A DNA stretch of 64,000 nucleotides from positions 36,247 through 100,246 of the forward strand of contig NZ_PYIX02000011.1 in NCBI RefSeq assembly GCF_003024515.2, given 5' to 3'. Below are positions 27,778-36,829 of the stretch, piece by piece. The DNA is from Acinetobacter sichuanensis (GTDB taxonomy: Bacteria; Pseudomonadota; Gammaproteobacteria; Pseudomonadales; Moraxellaceae). The notes below the pieces were generated by a model, which ran no database searches, was not told the DNA's origin, and worked only from the letters and a program-made list of their open reading frames with translations. Position 1 is the stretch's first letter. Every line of letters starts with the position of its first letter. The position numbers and the translations under genes are program-made.

Positions 27778-29112
27778 TTAGACTTTGCGCTCACGTATTA
27801 AACGTGCAGGAATTCCAAGTAAAAGCGTGATTGCACCAAGCACCAACAATGCAGCGATGACTGAAAATGCCATATAAATACTGCCCGTTTGTGTTTTGAT
27901 TGCCCCAACCAAAATCGGGCTGAGTACTGCTGCCATGCCCCCAAGGGTACTGACCAATGCAATCCCTGCCGCTGCCGCAGTACTGGATAAATATGCAGGT
28001 GGAATGGTCCAGAATAGAGGGACAGCAGATAAACATGCTGCTGCACCAAGGGTAATCAAACCAATGGATAAGCCAATTTGATCCTGAAAAAAGCCGAGTA
28101 AACAGAAACTGATTGCACCTACCAGCATGGTCAATGCCAAATGCCAGCGACGTTCTAAAAACTTATCTGAACTCCGCCCTAAAATGTACATTGCCACCAA
28201 AGCTGTCAAATAAGGTAAACTTGAAATCATTCCAATCTGACGGATATCCTGAATACCAAACTCCTTGATCAGAGTTGGCATCCAATATGCAACGGTGTTG
28301 GTTCCCGAATAAATACAGAAAAATACAAAGCCTGCCATCAACACACGTGGATCACATAATAATTGTTTTAGAGCTACGCTGCTTTTCGTGACATGGGTGC
28401 TTTCAGCAGCCAAACTCGTTTGAATCACCAGTTTTTCACGAGGGCTTAACCATTTGGCTTTCTCAGGTTGATCGACTAGCCAAAACCAAGCAATCACACC
28501 AAGTATCACCGCAGGTATACCTTCCAGCACAAACAGCGATTGCCAATCTTTTAAACCCATCCATCCATGAAAACTGCTCATGATCCAGCCTGCAAGCGGA
28601 CCACTGACAATGCCTGCAATAATACCTGCCATAAAAAAGACTGAAGTAATACGTCCCCGCAAGGAACCAGGAAACCAATAGGTCAGATAAAGGATCACAC
28701 CTGGGAAAAACCCAGCTTCTGCAACACCCAATAAAAAGCGCAATACATAAAAACTGGTTGCACTTTCAACTGTGCTCATCAGCATGGTGACAATGCCCCA
28801 CAGAATCATGATTCTGGTCAATGTGGCACGGGTACCGACTTTTTGCATATACATATTGCTTGGAATTTCAAACAATAAATAACCGACAAAAAATGCTGCT
28901 GCACCAATTCCATAGGCAGCATCACTTAACAGTAAATCTTCTGACATTCTTAATTTGGCAAAAGAAATATTAATACGGTCAATCGCATTAATGGCATATG
29001 CTAAAAACAGAAATGGCAGCAATCGTAAAGCCACTTTACGAAATGTCTTTTTTTGTTCTTCTGCTGTGATGTTCAAACTTTCAATCGGTGTTCCTTCATT
29101 GACAGCACTCAC
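27778..29112 (-). CDS. MFS transporter, anion:cation symporter type
   Basis: This is a 444-residue carrier with twelve predicted membrane segments. The opening RINISFAKLRMSEDLLLSD and the motif RFLLGVAEAGFFPGVILYLTYWFP (in part: RFLLGVAEAGFFPG) are hallmarks of the ACS family, which brings in organic anions such as glucarate, phthalate or hydroxyphenylacetate. It is part of the BKACE cluster, so an organic acid substrate is likely. Confidence 0.9.
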   Translation of the reverse strand: MSAVNEGTPIESLNITAEEQKKTFRKVALRLLPFLFLAYAINAIDRINISFAKLRMSEDLLLSDAAYGIGAAAFFVGYLLFEIPSNMYMQKVGTRATLTRIMILWGIVTMLMSTVESATSFYVLRFLLGVAEAGFFPGVILYLTYWFPGSLRGRITSVFFMAGIIAGIVSGPLAGWIMSSFHGWMGLKDWQSLFVLEGIPAVILGVIAWFWLVDQPEKAKWLSPREKLVIQTSLAAESTHVTKSSVALKQLLCDPRVLMAGFVFFCIYSGTNTVAYWMPTLIKEFGIQDIRQIGMISSLPYLTALVAMYILGRSSDKFLERRWHLALTMLVGAISFCLLGFFQDQIGLSIGLITLGAAACLSAVPLFWTIPPAYLSSTAAAAGIALVSTLGGMAAVLSPILVGAIKTQTGSIYMAFSVIAALLVLGAITLLLGIPARLIRERKV

Positions 29113-29192
29113 GTGTACTCTCCTAATCTATTCAATGTCCCTATTTGTTCCCTGTGCTCATTTCCAAAGTTCCAGTTTTAGAAAAATGAGCG

Positions 29193-29921
29193 CTATATTT
29201 CCTTCAAAATTTCATCCAGCATAGGAATTGCCATTTCGCAGGCTTCAATGCCCTGTAAACTGACAATCTTCAGCACTTCTAAAATTTGCTCACGTGTTGC
29301 ACCCAATGCCAACGCAGCTTCTATATGACGCTGTGTACCATGTGCCCACATATGTGTGACTGTGGCATCACCAGCAATACATAAAAATTCAATCCATAAT
29401 GGCGGTAAAATGCCGTCTTTCCACAGCCCAAAACCCATTTTCAGGAAATTTTCCAAATAAACAGGATCCCAGCGATATATCGTTTCCCATAATGGATTAA
29501 ACATGCCTTGTGCACGTACTGCATCACATACAGGCGTTGCAGGTGCTTGCACTGCTTCATCTGTAAGTCCTGCATGCGCCAGTTCCTGTTCCAAAATGGG
29601 TACGCCCAGCGCACAAGCATGAATCCCCACCACACTGGCGAGTTTAAATACTTCCAAAATTTCTGCACGGGTTGCGCCCAGTCGCAGTGCTTCACGGATA
29701 TGACGCTGCACGCCCGGAGCGTATAAATGTGTGGCAGTGACATCAATATTTAAACGGATCAATGCCACAAGTTTAGGGTCAAGTACATTATTGAGTTGTG
29801 TGTCCTGCACCAACACCATAAATTTTTCAGTCCATTCAGGTGACCATTCTGCCAATGCATCCAATGATTCATCAAAGATTCCTGCTGCACGCAGGGCATT
29901 ATAATTAGGTGTCTGAGTCAT
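29193..29921 (-). CDS. Carboxymuconolactone decarboxylase/AhpD-like protein, two domains
   Basis: This 242-residue protein contains two copies of the CMD fold: HIREALRLGATRAEILEVFK near residue 72 and HIEAALALGATREQILEVLK near 197, each followed by a Cys-containing helix (GIHACALGVPIL and GIEACEMAIPML). The AhpD peroxidase CxxC pair is absent in both, so a peroxidase role is unlikely and a lactone decarboxylase/hydrolase-like role in catabolism is more plausible. It lies between the MFS and SDR genes of the cluster. The exact reaction is unknown. Confidence 0.82.
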   Translation of the reverse strand: MTQTPNYNALRAAGIFDESLDALAEWSPEWTEKFMVLVQDTQLNNVLDPKLVALIRLNIDVTATHLYAPGVQRHIREALRLGATRAEILEVFKLASVVGIHACALGVPILEQELAHAGLTDEAVQAPATPVCDAVRAQGMFNPLWETIYRWDPVYLENFLKMGFGLWKDGILPPLWIEFLCIAGDATVTHMWAHGTQRHIEAALALGATREQILEVLKIVSLQGIEACEMAIPMLDEILKEI

Positions 29922-29984
29922 AGTCGTTCCATTTCAGTCATATATTGCAGTGGTTGAAGGTTTAAATTGTTGATGCATCAGGCG

Positions 29985-30806
29985 TTAAATCACCCCACCA
30001 CCATTTGGACTAATCACCTGTCCGACCAGATAATGCTCACCACTTAAGTACAGCACTGTACCCGCATACTCCTCAACCGTTCCAAAACGTCCCAAAGGCA
30101 CACCCTGCCACAAGCGATTACGGGCTTCTTCACCAATATTGTCTAAATATTCATTAAAACGTGGTGTTGCCACACCGCCAGGTGCCATTGCATTGACAAA
30201 AATATTGGCACCTGCCACTTCATAAGCGACTGATTTAGTAAATGAAATAACTGCACCCTTGGTTGCGCAATAATGTGGGCTATGCGCACTTTTACTTGAA
30301 AGTCCTGCAATCGAAGCAATATTGACAATTTTTCCTGAACGCTTGGGTTCCATAATTTTCAAAGCTTCACGAGTGCAATAAAACACGCCATGCACATTAA
30401 CACCCCAATAACGATGCCATTCTTCATCACTGATGGAAGTTGTAAAACCCAAAGATTGTCTTGGCTCAGGCGTAGACATATAACGATAAAGTTTGTTGCG
30501 ACGCTGAGTATCTAATTCAGAGTTTGGGGTAATGGCAGCATTATTAACCAACACATCTAAAGTCCCAAAATGCTGAACCAATTGTTCAAACATTGCTGCG
30601 ACTTCTGCACTTGATGACACATCACATTGCAGTGCAAGGCATTCTGCACCATATTTTTCAACGCTTTTTTGTGTTTCTTGCAACGCATCCTGATTGACGT
30701 CACAAATCACCAATTTTGCACCTGATTTTGCAAAAGCCTCAGCACAGGCTTTGCCTAATCCAGGACCCACGCCCGTTACAAGGACAACTTTATTTTGAAA
30801 GTCCAT
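29985..30806 (-). CDS. Short-chain dehydrogenase/reductase
   Basis: This is a 273-residue SDR. The cofactor motif TGVGPGLGKA opens the fold, Asp in ICDVNQ suggests NAD(H) preference, NNAAI is present, and the catalytic Ser/Tyr/Lys are in NIASIAGLSS and HYCATKGA. An insert of about 25 residues after NNAAI (TPNSELDTQRRNKLYRYMS) is longer than in most classical SDRs. In this cluster it is placed to oxidise a hydroxy acid to the keto acid used by the BKACE enzyme, which is inference. Confidence 0.87.
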   Translation of the reverse strand: MDFQNKVVLVTGVGPGLGKACAEAFAKSGAKLVICDVNQDALQETQKSVEKYGAECLALQCDVSSSAEVAAMFEQLVQHFGTLDVLVNNAAITPNSELDTQRRNKLYRYMSTPEPRQSLGFTTSISDEEWHRYWGVNVHGVFYCTREALKIMEPKRSGKIVNIASIAGLSSKSAHSPHYCATKGAVISFTKSVAYEVAGANIFVNAMAPGGVATPRFNEYLDNIGEEARNRLWQGVPLGRFGTVEEYAGTVLYLSGEHYLVGQVISPNGGGVI

Positions 30807-30905
30807 TGTTAAAATCCATTTATAAAATATATATTTTTCAGTTGTTCATCGTGGTAACTACAACACACGATGAACCTTATTGTTTGGTTTTGAGTGCTTT
30901 AAAAA

Positions 30906-31958
30906 TTACAGCCCTGGTACAGTAAAGCCACGCTGTCCTGCTTTACGGTTTGGTGCCATTCCCAATTGGCGAATCGTTTCATCCGCATTGTCGTAGGTCT
31001 GACCAATTTTGTAGATTTCACGGGCTTCTTTGCCTGTTGCAATATCACGGTCCAATTCACGGGCAATGCGCACAGTTTGTTCAATTTGCTGTACCGAGGT
31101 CATACGTTCGCCTTTACGTCCCCACAAGGTATCTTCAATTCCCACACGAACATGCATACCGAGGGCAATGGCAATGGTATTGATTGGCAACACCGCACGC
31201 ATTGCACTTTCATACGTCAGGATTGAACCTGCTGGTGAGCGTTTAGTAAATTCAATCAAATCTGAAGGATCAAGACCTGCGGCACCACCGCCAATTGCCA
31301 CATAGTTCAAATTTAGTGGACCTGTGTATAATCCTTTACGAATCAAACGTTCAACAGTTTCAAGCTGATGCACATGACCCAACATAAAATGTGGCTGAAT
31401 CTGTGCTGCCTGCAAACGCTTTAGATGCTCAATAAAAAATGATGGGCGGGCATCTGAAACCATTTCTGAATACGCTTTGAAATATTCAGGCTTTTCTAAA
31501 ATAGTCCCTACCACGTCATCTGGTGTCAGCATTTCACAGATGTTCATTTGACTGGTGTTGATGGCTATCGTGACTTGATCAGGTTTTGGATCCAGTTCAG
31601 CTAACATATGACGTGTGTCATAGTCGAGCCATTGTGCTGCCTCACCTTCAGACTCAGGCGCAAATGAAATTGATCCACCAACTTGAAGTACCATATCAGG
31701 CACAGCCTGACGTAAAAGCCCCAACATTTCATTAAATTTGCTGAGTTTTTTTGAGCCTTTACCATCTTCTTCACGTACATGGACATGCAGAACCGTCGCA
31801 CCAGCATTATAACAATCTACCGCCTTTTGAATCTGCGCATCCATGGTCACTGCAATATCATCAGAATCTGTTGGTAGCCATTGCGGACCATAAGGGGCAA
31901 CCTGAATCACCAATTTTTCTTGGTTTTCTGGGAATAGGCTATCATCGAGAAAGTTCAT
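30906..31958 (-). CDS. BKACE-family beta-keto acid cleavage enzyme (DUF849)
   Basis: This roughly 350-residue member of the family typified by 3-keto-5-aminohexanoate cleavage enzyme (Kce) is a zinc TIM barrel that condenses a beta-keto acid with acetyl-CoA and releases acetoacetate and a new CoA ester. Metal ligands are expected in the VLHVHVREEDG segment near residue 58 and in MLGHVHQLETVER near 230; RVGIEDTLWG is the typical C-terminal motif. The ATG at 31958 is chosen because GGAG lies 9 bases before it and overlaps the upstream ATG at 31973. It is the first gene of the cluster. The substrate cannot be inferred. Confidence 0.88.
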   Translation of the reverse strand: MNFLDDSLFPENQEKLVIQVAPYGPQWLPTDSDDIAVTMDAQIQKAVDCYNAGATVLHVHVREEDGKGSKKLSKFNEMLGLLRQAVPDMVLQVGGSISFAPESEGEAAQWLDYDTRHMLAELDPKPDQVTIAINTSQMNICEMLTPDDVVGTILEKPEYFKAYSEMVSDARPSFFIEHLKRLQAAQIQPHFMLGHVHQLETVERLIRKGLYTGPLNLNYVAIGGGAAGLDPSDLIEFTKRSPAGSILTYESAMRAVLPINTIAIALGMHVRVGIEDTLWGRKGERMTSVQQIEQTVRIARELDRDIATGKEAREIYKIGQTYDNADETIRQLGMAPNRKAGQRGFTVPGL

Positions 31959-32043
31959 GTGTATTTGCTCCATACTGAGTCATTGTTATAGAGCCATCCA
32001 TTGACTCTTCACTCATAGCAAAATACAAATTAAGCACAGTTTG

Positions 32044-32082
32044 AATTTATCATTAAGTCACATCAATTTATCATTAGGTCAC
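32044..32082. promoter_or_regulatory. Tandem 18-bp direct repeat, candidate AraC-type activator site
   Basis: AATTTATCATTAAGTCAC at 32044-32061 and AATTTATCATTAGGTCAC at 32065-32082 differ at one base and start 21 bases apart, two helical turns. It lies 86-124 bases upstream of the BKACE gene start. Direct repeats with this period are the usual binding pattern of AraC-family activators. Confidence 0.65.
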
Positions 32083-32368
32083 TTTTGATCAGTTTAAATA
32101 CAAATACTTTTTATTTTCTATATTTTAAAAATGTCATCAAAATAAGTCCCAACTTCCCCATACCCTAAATTTAAATACCAATGTCTACTTATCCTAAAAA
32201 GCACAATTATTGTCGATTCAGGACAATTACAGAATATTATTCTGCAATTCATTGACAGTATAATTTTTGCACTTTATTTTTAAGTCAGGTTCCTTTTTGG
32301 AACCAATTAAAAAGCACTCTTTGAATGAATGACATCTCTAAAAGATCATCTGAGTATTAGGAAAGATA
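32083..32368. other. Rest of the divergent intergenic region before the PF10118 gene
   Basis: This stretch is AT-rich and no gene is seen. Promoters for the plus-strand trio at 32369-35419 must lie here, but no clear -35/-10 pair stands out. A TCAGGTTCCTTTTTGGAACC segment near 32284 forms a small GGTTCC/GGAACC palindrome. Confidence 0.35.
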
Positions 32369-33295
32369 ATGAAAATAATTCCACGACAAATCTCAACAGC
32401 AGATTGGCCCCTATTTCCAAGACAAGTACAGTTTGATTGGCAGACACCTTCGCCTTTTCGTTGGATTCCACAGTCCCCAATCGCCAGTCATGCCGTTAAT
32501 CATTTCAGCTTTACCTTGGTACGTGGTGAATATTTTTTCTGTCGGATGTTCAATAAGGCTTTACCTTATATTACGGATGAAAAGCTTAAAAAAGATGTGG
32601 AAGTGTTTATTCGTCAGGAAGCTATTCATGCACAGGCGCATAAAATTTCCATAGAACAATATTTACAGAAATATGGGGTTGATATTGAGGAGCATTATAA
32701 CCGTGCTGCCCAAATATTTGATTTTGCATTGGCAGATCAACCTTTTGGTATAACAATTCCAAAAGCATTAGAAAAACAATGGCTGATGTTTCGAATTGCA
32801 ATTGTCGCTGCGGCTGAACATTATACCTGTGCATTAGGGCAATATGTCCTGACCAAAGCGCACTGGGAAGCACGCGGTTGTGATCCTGTGGTCAGCGACT
32901 TATTTACTTGGCACAGTGCTGAGGAAGTTGAACACCGCACCGTGGCTTTTGATTTATTTCAGCATTTGAGTGGCAGTTACGCCATGCGCAGTACAGTCAT
33001 GGCAGGACTCGCTCCAATCTTTACTGGATTGATGGTTGTAGGTACAACCCATTTGGCACAATCTGACCCCGAACTTCCAAAATCACAAAAAGGCTTATTA
33101 AAATGGGGCTTCTGGAAAGAATGGCAAAAAGCAGCCAATCAACACTTTGTCCCATCGCCATGGTGGTTTATCCAAACGTCTTTTCGTTATTTTAAACGTG
33201 ATTATCATCCCTACTATGAAGGTTCCACTGAACTGGCGGTCAATTATATCAACCAGTCAGCAGGCGTGATTGCTAACCATCAAATCGCATCCTGA
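32369..33295 (+). CDS. PF10118 'metal-dependent hydrolase' with a diiron-type ligand pattern
   Basis: This 308-residue protein belongs to a family labelled metal-dependent hydrolase but poorly characterised. The acidic and His residues fall in the order E (RGEYFFCRM near residue 51), ExxH (QEAIHAQAH near 87), E (AAAEHYTCAL near 148) and ExxH (SAEEVEHRTVAF near 185). This E-ExxH...E-ExxH order is that of ferritin-like diiron proteins, so an oxygenase-like or hydrolytic role is possible. It is first in a plus-strand trio, 25 bases before an alpha/beta hydrolase gene. Confidence 0.8.
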   Translation: MKIIPRQISTADWPLFPRQVQFDWQTPSPFRWIPQSPIASHAVNHFSFTLVRGEYFFCRMFNKALPYITDEKLKKDVEVFIRQEAIHAQAHKISIEQYLQKYGVDIEEHYNRAAQIFDFALADQPFGITIPKALEKQWLMFRIAIVAAAEHYTCALGQYVLTKAHWEARGCDPVVSDLFTWHSAEEVEHRTVAFDLFQHLSGSYAMRSTVMAGLAPIFTGLMVVGTTHLAQSDPELPKSQKGLLKWGFWKEWQKAANQHFVPSPWWFIQTSFRYFKRDYHPYYEGSTELAVNYINQSAGVIANHQIAS

Positions 33296-33320
33296 ACATC
33301 ATTTTAATTGAGTACGTACA

Positions 33321-34226
33321 ATGAATACCACAACAAAAACACTTCAATTTATTCACGTCAACCCATTAAAACTCGCTGTTTATGAATGGGGTAAATCCAG
33401 TCCTGAGCAGGAAACCATTGTCCTGCTGCATGGCTATCCGGATTCTGCTGAAGTGTGGGATCGACTTGCAGACAAATTATCTGAACAGTTTCACGTGGTC
33501 AGCTATGACGTTCGTGGTACAGGCTTGTCAGATATTCCAGCTCGGCAAAAGCATTTTCACAGCGACTATCTGATTGAAGATTTAAAACAGGTTATTGCTG
33601 CCACCAGTCCGAATAAAGCGGTTCATCTGGTCAGCTATGACTGGGGTTCGTTGCAGGCATGGGAAGGCATATTGGGTGATCGCCTGAAAGATCAGGTTGC
33701 AAGCTATACCGCCATGACACCCAGTCTGGATGCGATTGGCTGGTGGTTCAGACGTGAAGTTCAGAAAAACAGTTTCGAAGGCTACAGCAATGTAGTCAAA
33801 CGTATGACCAGTTCCAGTTATATGGTGTTTTTCCAGCTGCCTGTTATTCCTGAGCTAAGCTGGCGTGCAGGTCTGTATAAGGTATGGCCTAAATTTGTCG
33901 CTCAGTTGCAAAAAACCACGGTGCCTGTCAGTAAAACCATGCTGAAAGATGCACTGCACAGCATTGCGCTGTATCGTGAAAATATGATCAAACCACTTTT
34001 TCTGCCCTCTTCACGGAAAACCACCATTCCCACTCATATGCTGATTTTAACCAAAGATCCTTTTGTGCCACGTGCCATCAGTGAAAGTATGCGTGAATGG
34101 GTGGAAAATATTGAATATACAGAAATTGATGCCAACCATTGGGTCATGCTCAGTCATGCTGAACAGCTTGCACAGATTCTGAGCGATTATATTGGTCGTC
34201 ACAATCAAAGCAAAAATGCTGCCTAA
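33321..34226 (+). CDS. Alpha/beta hydrolase with an Asp nucleophile, epoxide-hydrolase-like
   Basis: This is a 301-residue alpha/beta hydrolase. The HGYPDSAEVWDR segment gives the oxyanion HG motif. The nucleophile elbow reads SYDWGSLQAW (near residue 112), with Asp where esterases have Ser, the pattern of epoxide hydrolases and haloalkane dehalogenases. The catalytic His lies in DANHWVMLSH near 277. It follows the PF10118 gene by 25 bases. A reaction on an epoxide formed by the neighbouring putative diiron protein would be chemically coherent but is speculation. Confidence 0.83.
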   Translation: MNTTTKTLQFIHVNPLKLAVYEWGKSSPEQETIVLLHGYPDSAEVWDRLADKLSEQFHVVSYDVRGTGLSDIPARQKHFHSDYLIEDLKQVIAATSPNKAVHLVSYDWGSLQAWEGILGDRLKDQVASYTAMTPSLDAIGWWFRREVQKNSFEGYSNVVKRMTSSSYMVFFQLPVIPELSWRAGLYKVWPKFVAQLQKTTVPVSKTMLKDALHSIALYRENMIKPLFLPSSRKTTIPTHMLILTKDPFVPRAISESMREWVENIEYTEIDANHWVMLSHAEQLAQILSDYIGRHNQSKNAA

Positions 34227-34324
34227 ACAGTACAAAATTAATGAATGTTAAACGATCCCAGATACCATCATACCAGCCAAGATGTGCTGTGTTTCTACAG
34301 CATATCTAAAAAGGTGAATGAGCA

Positions 34325-35419
34325 ATGCAACTGATCAATAGCCAAATACAACCCAAGACATTCAAAGAAAAAACAGATGCTGGCATTGCACGACTGGCGG
34401 CTCGGTTGGTGGGTGCTGTCACCGCAGAACGTCAGCCACATTTACCTCAGCAAGCCAATTTGAATGCACATGGGCAGCATCCATTTTACCGCAGTACCCA
34501 CTATGGCATCATGATTCCAGATTTGCCTGAACCCTATCGTTACCTGTCATTTGCTGCCATTGTTGGTTATGTTGGCTTCCCCATTACAGATGTACAGGCC
34601 GGACTGTCTGCACTGGGCAAGGCAGATACAGCTTCTCTGGTACATGGCACTGCCCTGTCCACCACCGAAGAAGCGTATCAGACCTATTCCATCCAGCAAG
34701 ATCTGCGCTTTAGTCAGGAACCTTTTTCGGTCAGCTTTGGTCAGCAGTCAAGTTTGAGCAGCTTAGGCGATGATTATCTACTCAGAACCTTGCGGGATGA
34801 TCTGACCGTTGAGCTAACACTCAGACCACAACAAGCATTAACATGGTTTGCCCACAGTACTTTATACCGTCATTTCAGTCAATTAATCTGTTATAAAGGT
34901 CATATTACTCAACAAGATAAGACTGTTGCAGTTCAAGGAATGGGCACACTCGAACACTGGAATGCTGTAGCGACATCGACACTGCGTCAGCCATGGATTA
35001 CCCAGCATGTGCAACTGCCTGTGAAAGTTTTTACTTATCAGGTTGTCAATTTAAATGCACAAGAACAAATTTTACTGGTGTTTATTGCCTATGAGCAGCA
35101 GCCGATTTTGACCAGCGCCTATTATCGCAATATTCAAGGTCAATCTCTGCAATATGACGGCGAGATTATTTTTAAAGTCACCAAAAACTTTGAACAAGCA
35201 CTGACCAGTCCAGATGGTGATCAGATTTTTCCACCCCAAAACTTTTATTGGCAAATTCATCATCAGAAACAGCTTGTAGCGGAAATATTTGCCACCGTGG
35301 ATACACCCTATTGTTTCGGACTGGGTGCTGGATATGTCACTGCATATCAATGGCATGGCAGCTATAAAAACCAAAAGATGACAGGTCGTGGCTATATGGA
35401 GTTTATTGATCGGCGTTAA
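34325..35419 (+). CDS. Uncharacterised protein, last gene of the PF10118 trio
   Basis: This 364-residue protein was not assigned to a known enzyme. There is no signal peptide and no membrane segment. The protein is rich in alternating beta-type stretches, and the C terminus (ITAYQWHGSYKNQ region and GRGYMEF) resembles lipocalin-like AttH/CrtC-type hydratase folds, a weak impression only. Several conserved-looking aromatic and His residues (HPFYRSTHYGIMIPDLPEPY near residue 59) could mark a binding site. It starts 98 bases after the alpha/beta hydrolase gene and is followed by a strong terminator. Confidence 0.7.
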   Translation: MQLINSQIQPKTFKEKTDAGIARLAARLVGAVTAERQPHLPQQANLNAHGQHPFYRSTHYGIMIPDLPEPYRYLSFAAIVGYVGFPITDVQAGLSALGKADTASLVHGTALSTTEEAYQTYSIQQDLRFSQEPFSVSFGQQSSLSSLGDDYLLRTLRDDLTVELTLRPQQALTWFAHSTLYRHFSQLICYKGHITQQDKTVAVQGMGTLEHWNAVATSTLRQPWITQHVQLPVKVFTYQVVNLNAQEQILLVFIAYEQQPILTSAYYRNIQGQSLQYDGEIIFKVTKNFEQALTSPDGDQIFPPQNFYWQIHHQKQLVAEIFATVDTPYCFGLGAGYVTAYQWHGSYKNQKMTGRGYMEFIDRR

Positions 35420-35450
35420 AATTTAAGTGATACAGCATACTTGAGTATTT

Positions 35451-35476
35451 TTACCTCCGTTGATGGAGGTAATTTT
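35451..35476. terminator. Terminator between the unknown gene and tonB
   Basis: The 8-base stem TTACCTCC / GGAGGTAA with a 6-base loop is followed by TTTT on the plus strand and preceded by an A/T-rich run. It probably works in both directions between the two convergent genes. Confidence 0.75.
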
Positions 35477-35544
35477 ACGTTTGTGTACATTGGCTCTATT
35501 TACATTGTCAAAAATGTTTTTTTATTCAAAATCAAATCTCTTTT

Positions 35545-36378
35545 TTAACTTGAAATACGATATTGAAATGTATTTTTAACATTCTGTACACGAGTGGGTT
35601 TACCATCCACAAGTCTAGGCTGATATTTAAAATTAAGAGCAGCTTGAATCGATGGGCGTATAAACATAGGGTGACAGTCATCTTGTGCTTTCGGGTTCTC
35701 AACACGCCCTTTGTCTGTGACATTATAAATCACAGTACAATCGCCTTCCAATTTTCGGTCTAAAGCTTGTTCAGGATAACTCGGTGCAGTTTTATCAATA
35801 GGCTGATAATTTTTAACATCAAAGTTATCTTTGACGGGTGGTGCTTGCGGTATTGCCTCTGATTCTTTTTTATTCTCCACTTGTTTTGAAACAGTTTCTG
35901 ATGGTGTTATAGATTCTATTATTTTTTCTGAAGAAGATTTTGCTGTTTCTAAAACAGTATTGTCAGTCATTTGTGTCTTTTGAGTCGTCAATGCAGCTTT
36001 TTGTTGAGTCTCAACCAAAGGATCTTTTGCTTGCTCTGAATTCAGTTTTTTTGAGTTTGAGGATAATTGAGTCTGTTGCTGAGTTTGTACCTGCCGCTCT
36101 TTTGCTTGAATCGGTTTTGATGCTGTTGCTGTAGGCGTTTCTCGTGTAGGTTCTTTAACTTTAGGGGGTGAAGAAGGTAAAGGTTCTGTTTTATCTTCCA
36201 CAGGAGGTGGAATTTTCACAAACTTAAGCTGTATGGTTTTTGGTTGAGGTTCAATGAAAGTCTTGGTCATTTCTACTGTAGTCAACCAAAATAATATGCC
36301 CATGTGCATTGCAAATGTAATCGCGAGTGCAATACCATGATCATATAAACCACGTTTAGATCCTACTATATTCATCAT
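35545..36378 (-). CDS. TonB-family energy transducer
   Basis: This is a 277-residue TonB protein. One N-terminal membrane helix (about residues 15-35, IALAITFAMHMGILFWL) anchors it in the inner membrane. A Pro/Lys/Glu/Gln-rich periplasmic spacer (IPPPVEDKTEPLPSSPP at about residue 53) follows, and a C-terminal TonB domain (YPEQALDRKLEGDCTVIYNV onwards, about 190-277) contacts the TonB box of the receptor. The domain carries two Cys that could pair. It overlaps exbD by 4 bases. It is most likely dedicated to the receptor at 39720-42209. Confidence 0.88.
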   Translation of the reverse strand: MMNIVGSKRGLYDHGIALAITFAMHMGILFWLTTVEMTKTFIEPQPKTIQLKFVKIPPPVEDKTEPLPSSPPKVKEPTRETPTATASKPIQAKERQVQTQQQTQLSSNSKKLNSEQAKDPLVETQQKAALTTQKTQMTDNTVLETAKSSSEKIIESITPSETVSKQVENKKESEAIPQAPPVKDNFDVKNYQPIDKTAPSYPEQALDRKLEGDCTVIYNVTDKGRVENPKAQDDCHPMFIRPSIQAALNFKYQPRLVDGKPTRVQNVKNTFQYRISS

Positions 36379-36818
36379 TGTGGCTCCTCAGTCACCAGAC
36401 CTAACTGACTCACACCACTTTTTTGTAAAACGGCAATCGCTTGAGCCACAAGTTCATAGTCTGCATGATGATCAGCACGAATATAAAATTGTATTGCTTG
36501 ATCTTTTTGGATTAAAGGCATCAATTTTTTTTGCATTGTTTTTAAATCAACTGCTTGATCTGTAATATTTTTCGTATTGAGCTCTGAACCAATATTCCAG
36601 TAATATTGCCCATCAGCCTGAATGGATAAAGTGACAATATGCTGTTGTTGTGACGCAGGTATGACATCCGCAGATACTTTAGGTAAATCAATTTTAATAC
36701 CTTGCGTCAACATAGGTGCAGTCACCATAAAAATCACCAAGAGCACTAACATGACATCAATATAAGGAACGACATTCATTTCAGCATTGAGTTTTAATTT
36801 TTGAGGACGCTTAATCAT
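36375..36818 (-). CDS. exbD: ExbD/TolR-family proton channel protein
   Basis: This 147-residue protein forms, with ExbB, the motor that uses the proton gradient to drive TonB. The N-terminal segment LNAEMNVVPYIDVMLVLLVI carries the conserved membrane Asp (near residue 21) needed for proton flow, followed by a periplasmic domain (SIQADGQYYWNIG, DHHADYELVAQAIAVLQ). A strong TAAGGAG site precedes the ATG. It lies 11 bases after exbB. Confidence 0.92.
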   Translation of the reverse strand: MIKRPQKLKLNAEMNVVPYIDVMLVLLVIFMVTAPMLTQGIKIDLPKVSADVIPASQQQHIVTLSIQADGQYYWNIGSELNTKNITDQAVDLKTMQKKLMPLIQKDQAIQFYIRADHHADYELVAQAIAVLQKSGVSQLGLVTEEPQ

Positions 36819-36829
36819 GTTATCGCTCC

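Noticed and set aside
29193..29921. AhpD-type peroxidase
   Set aside because: Neither CMD domain has the CxxC pair needed for that activity.
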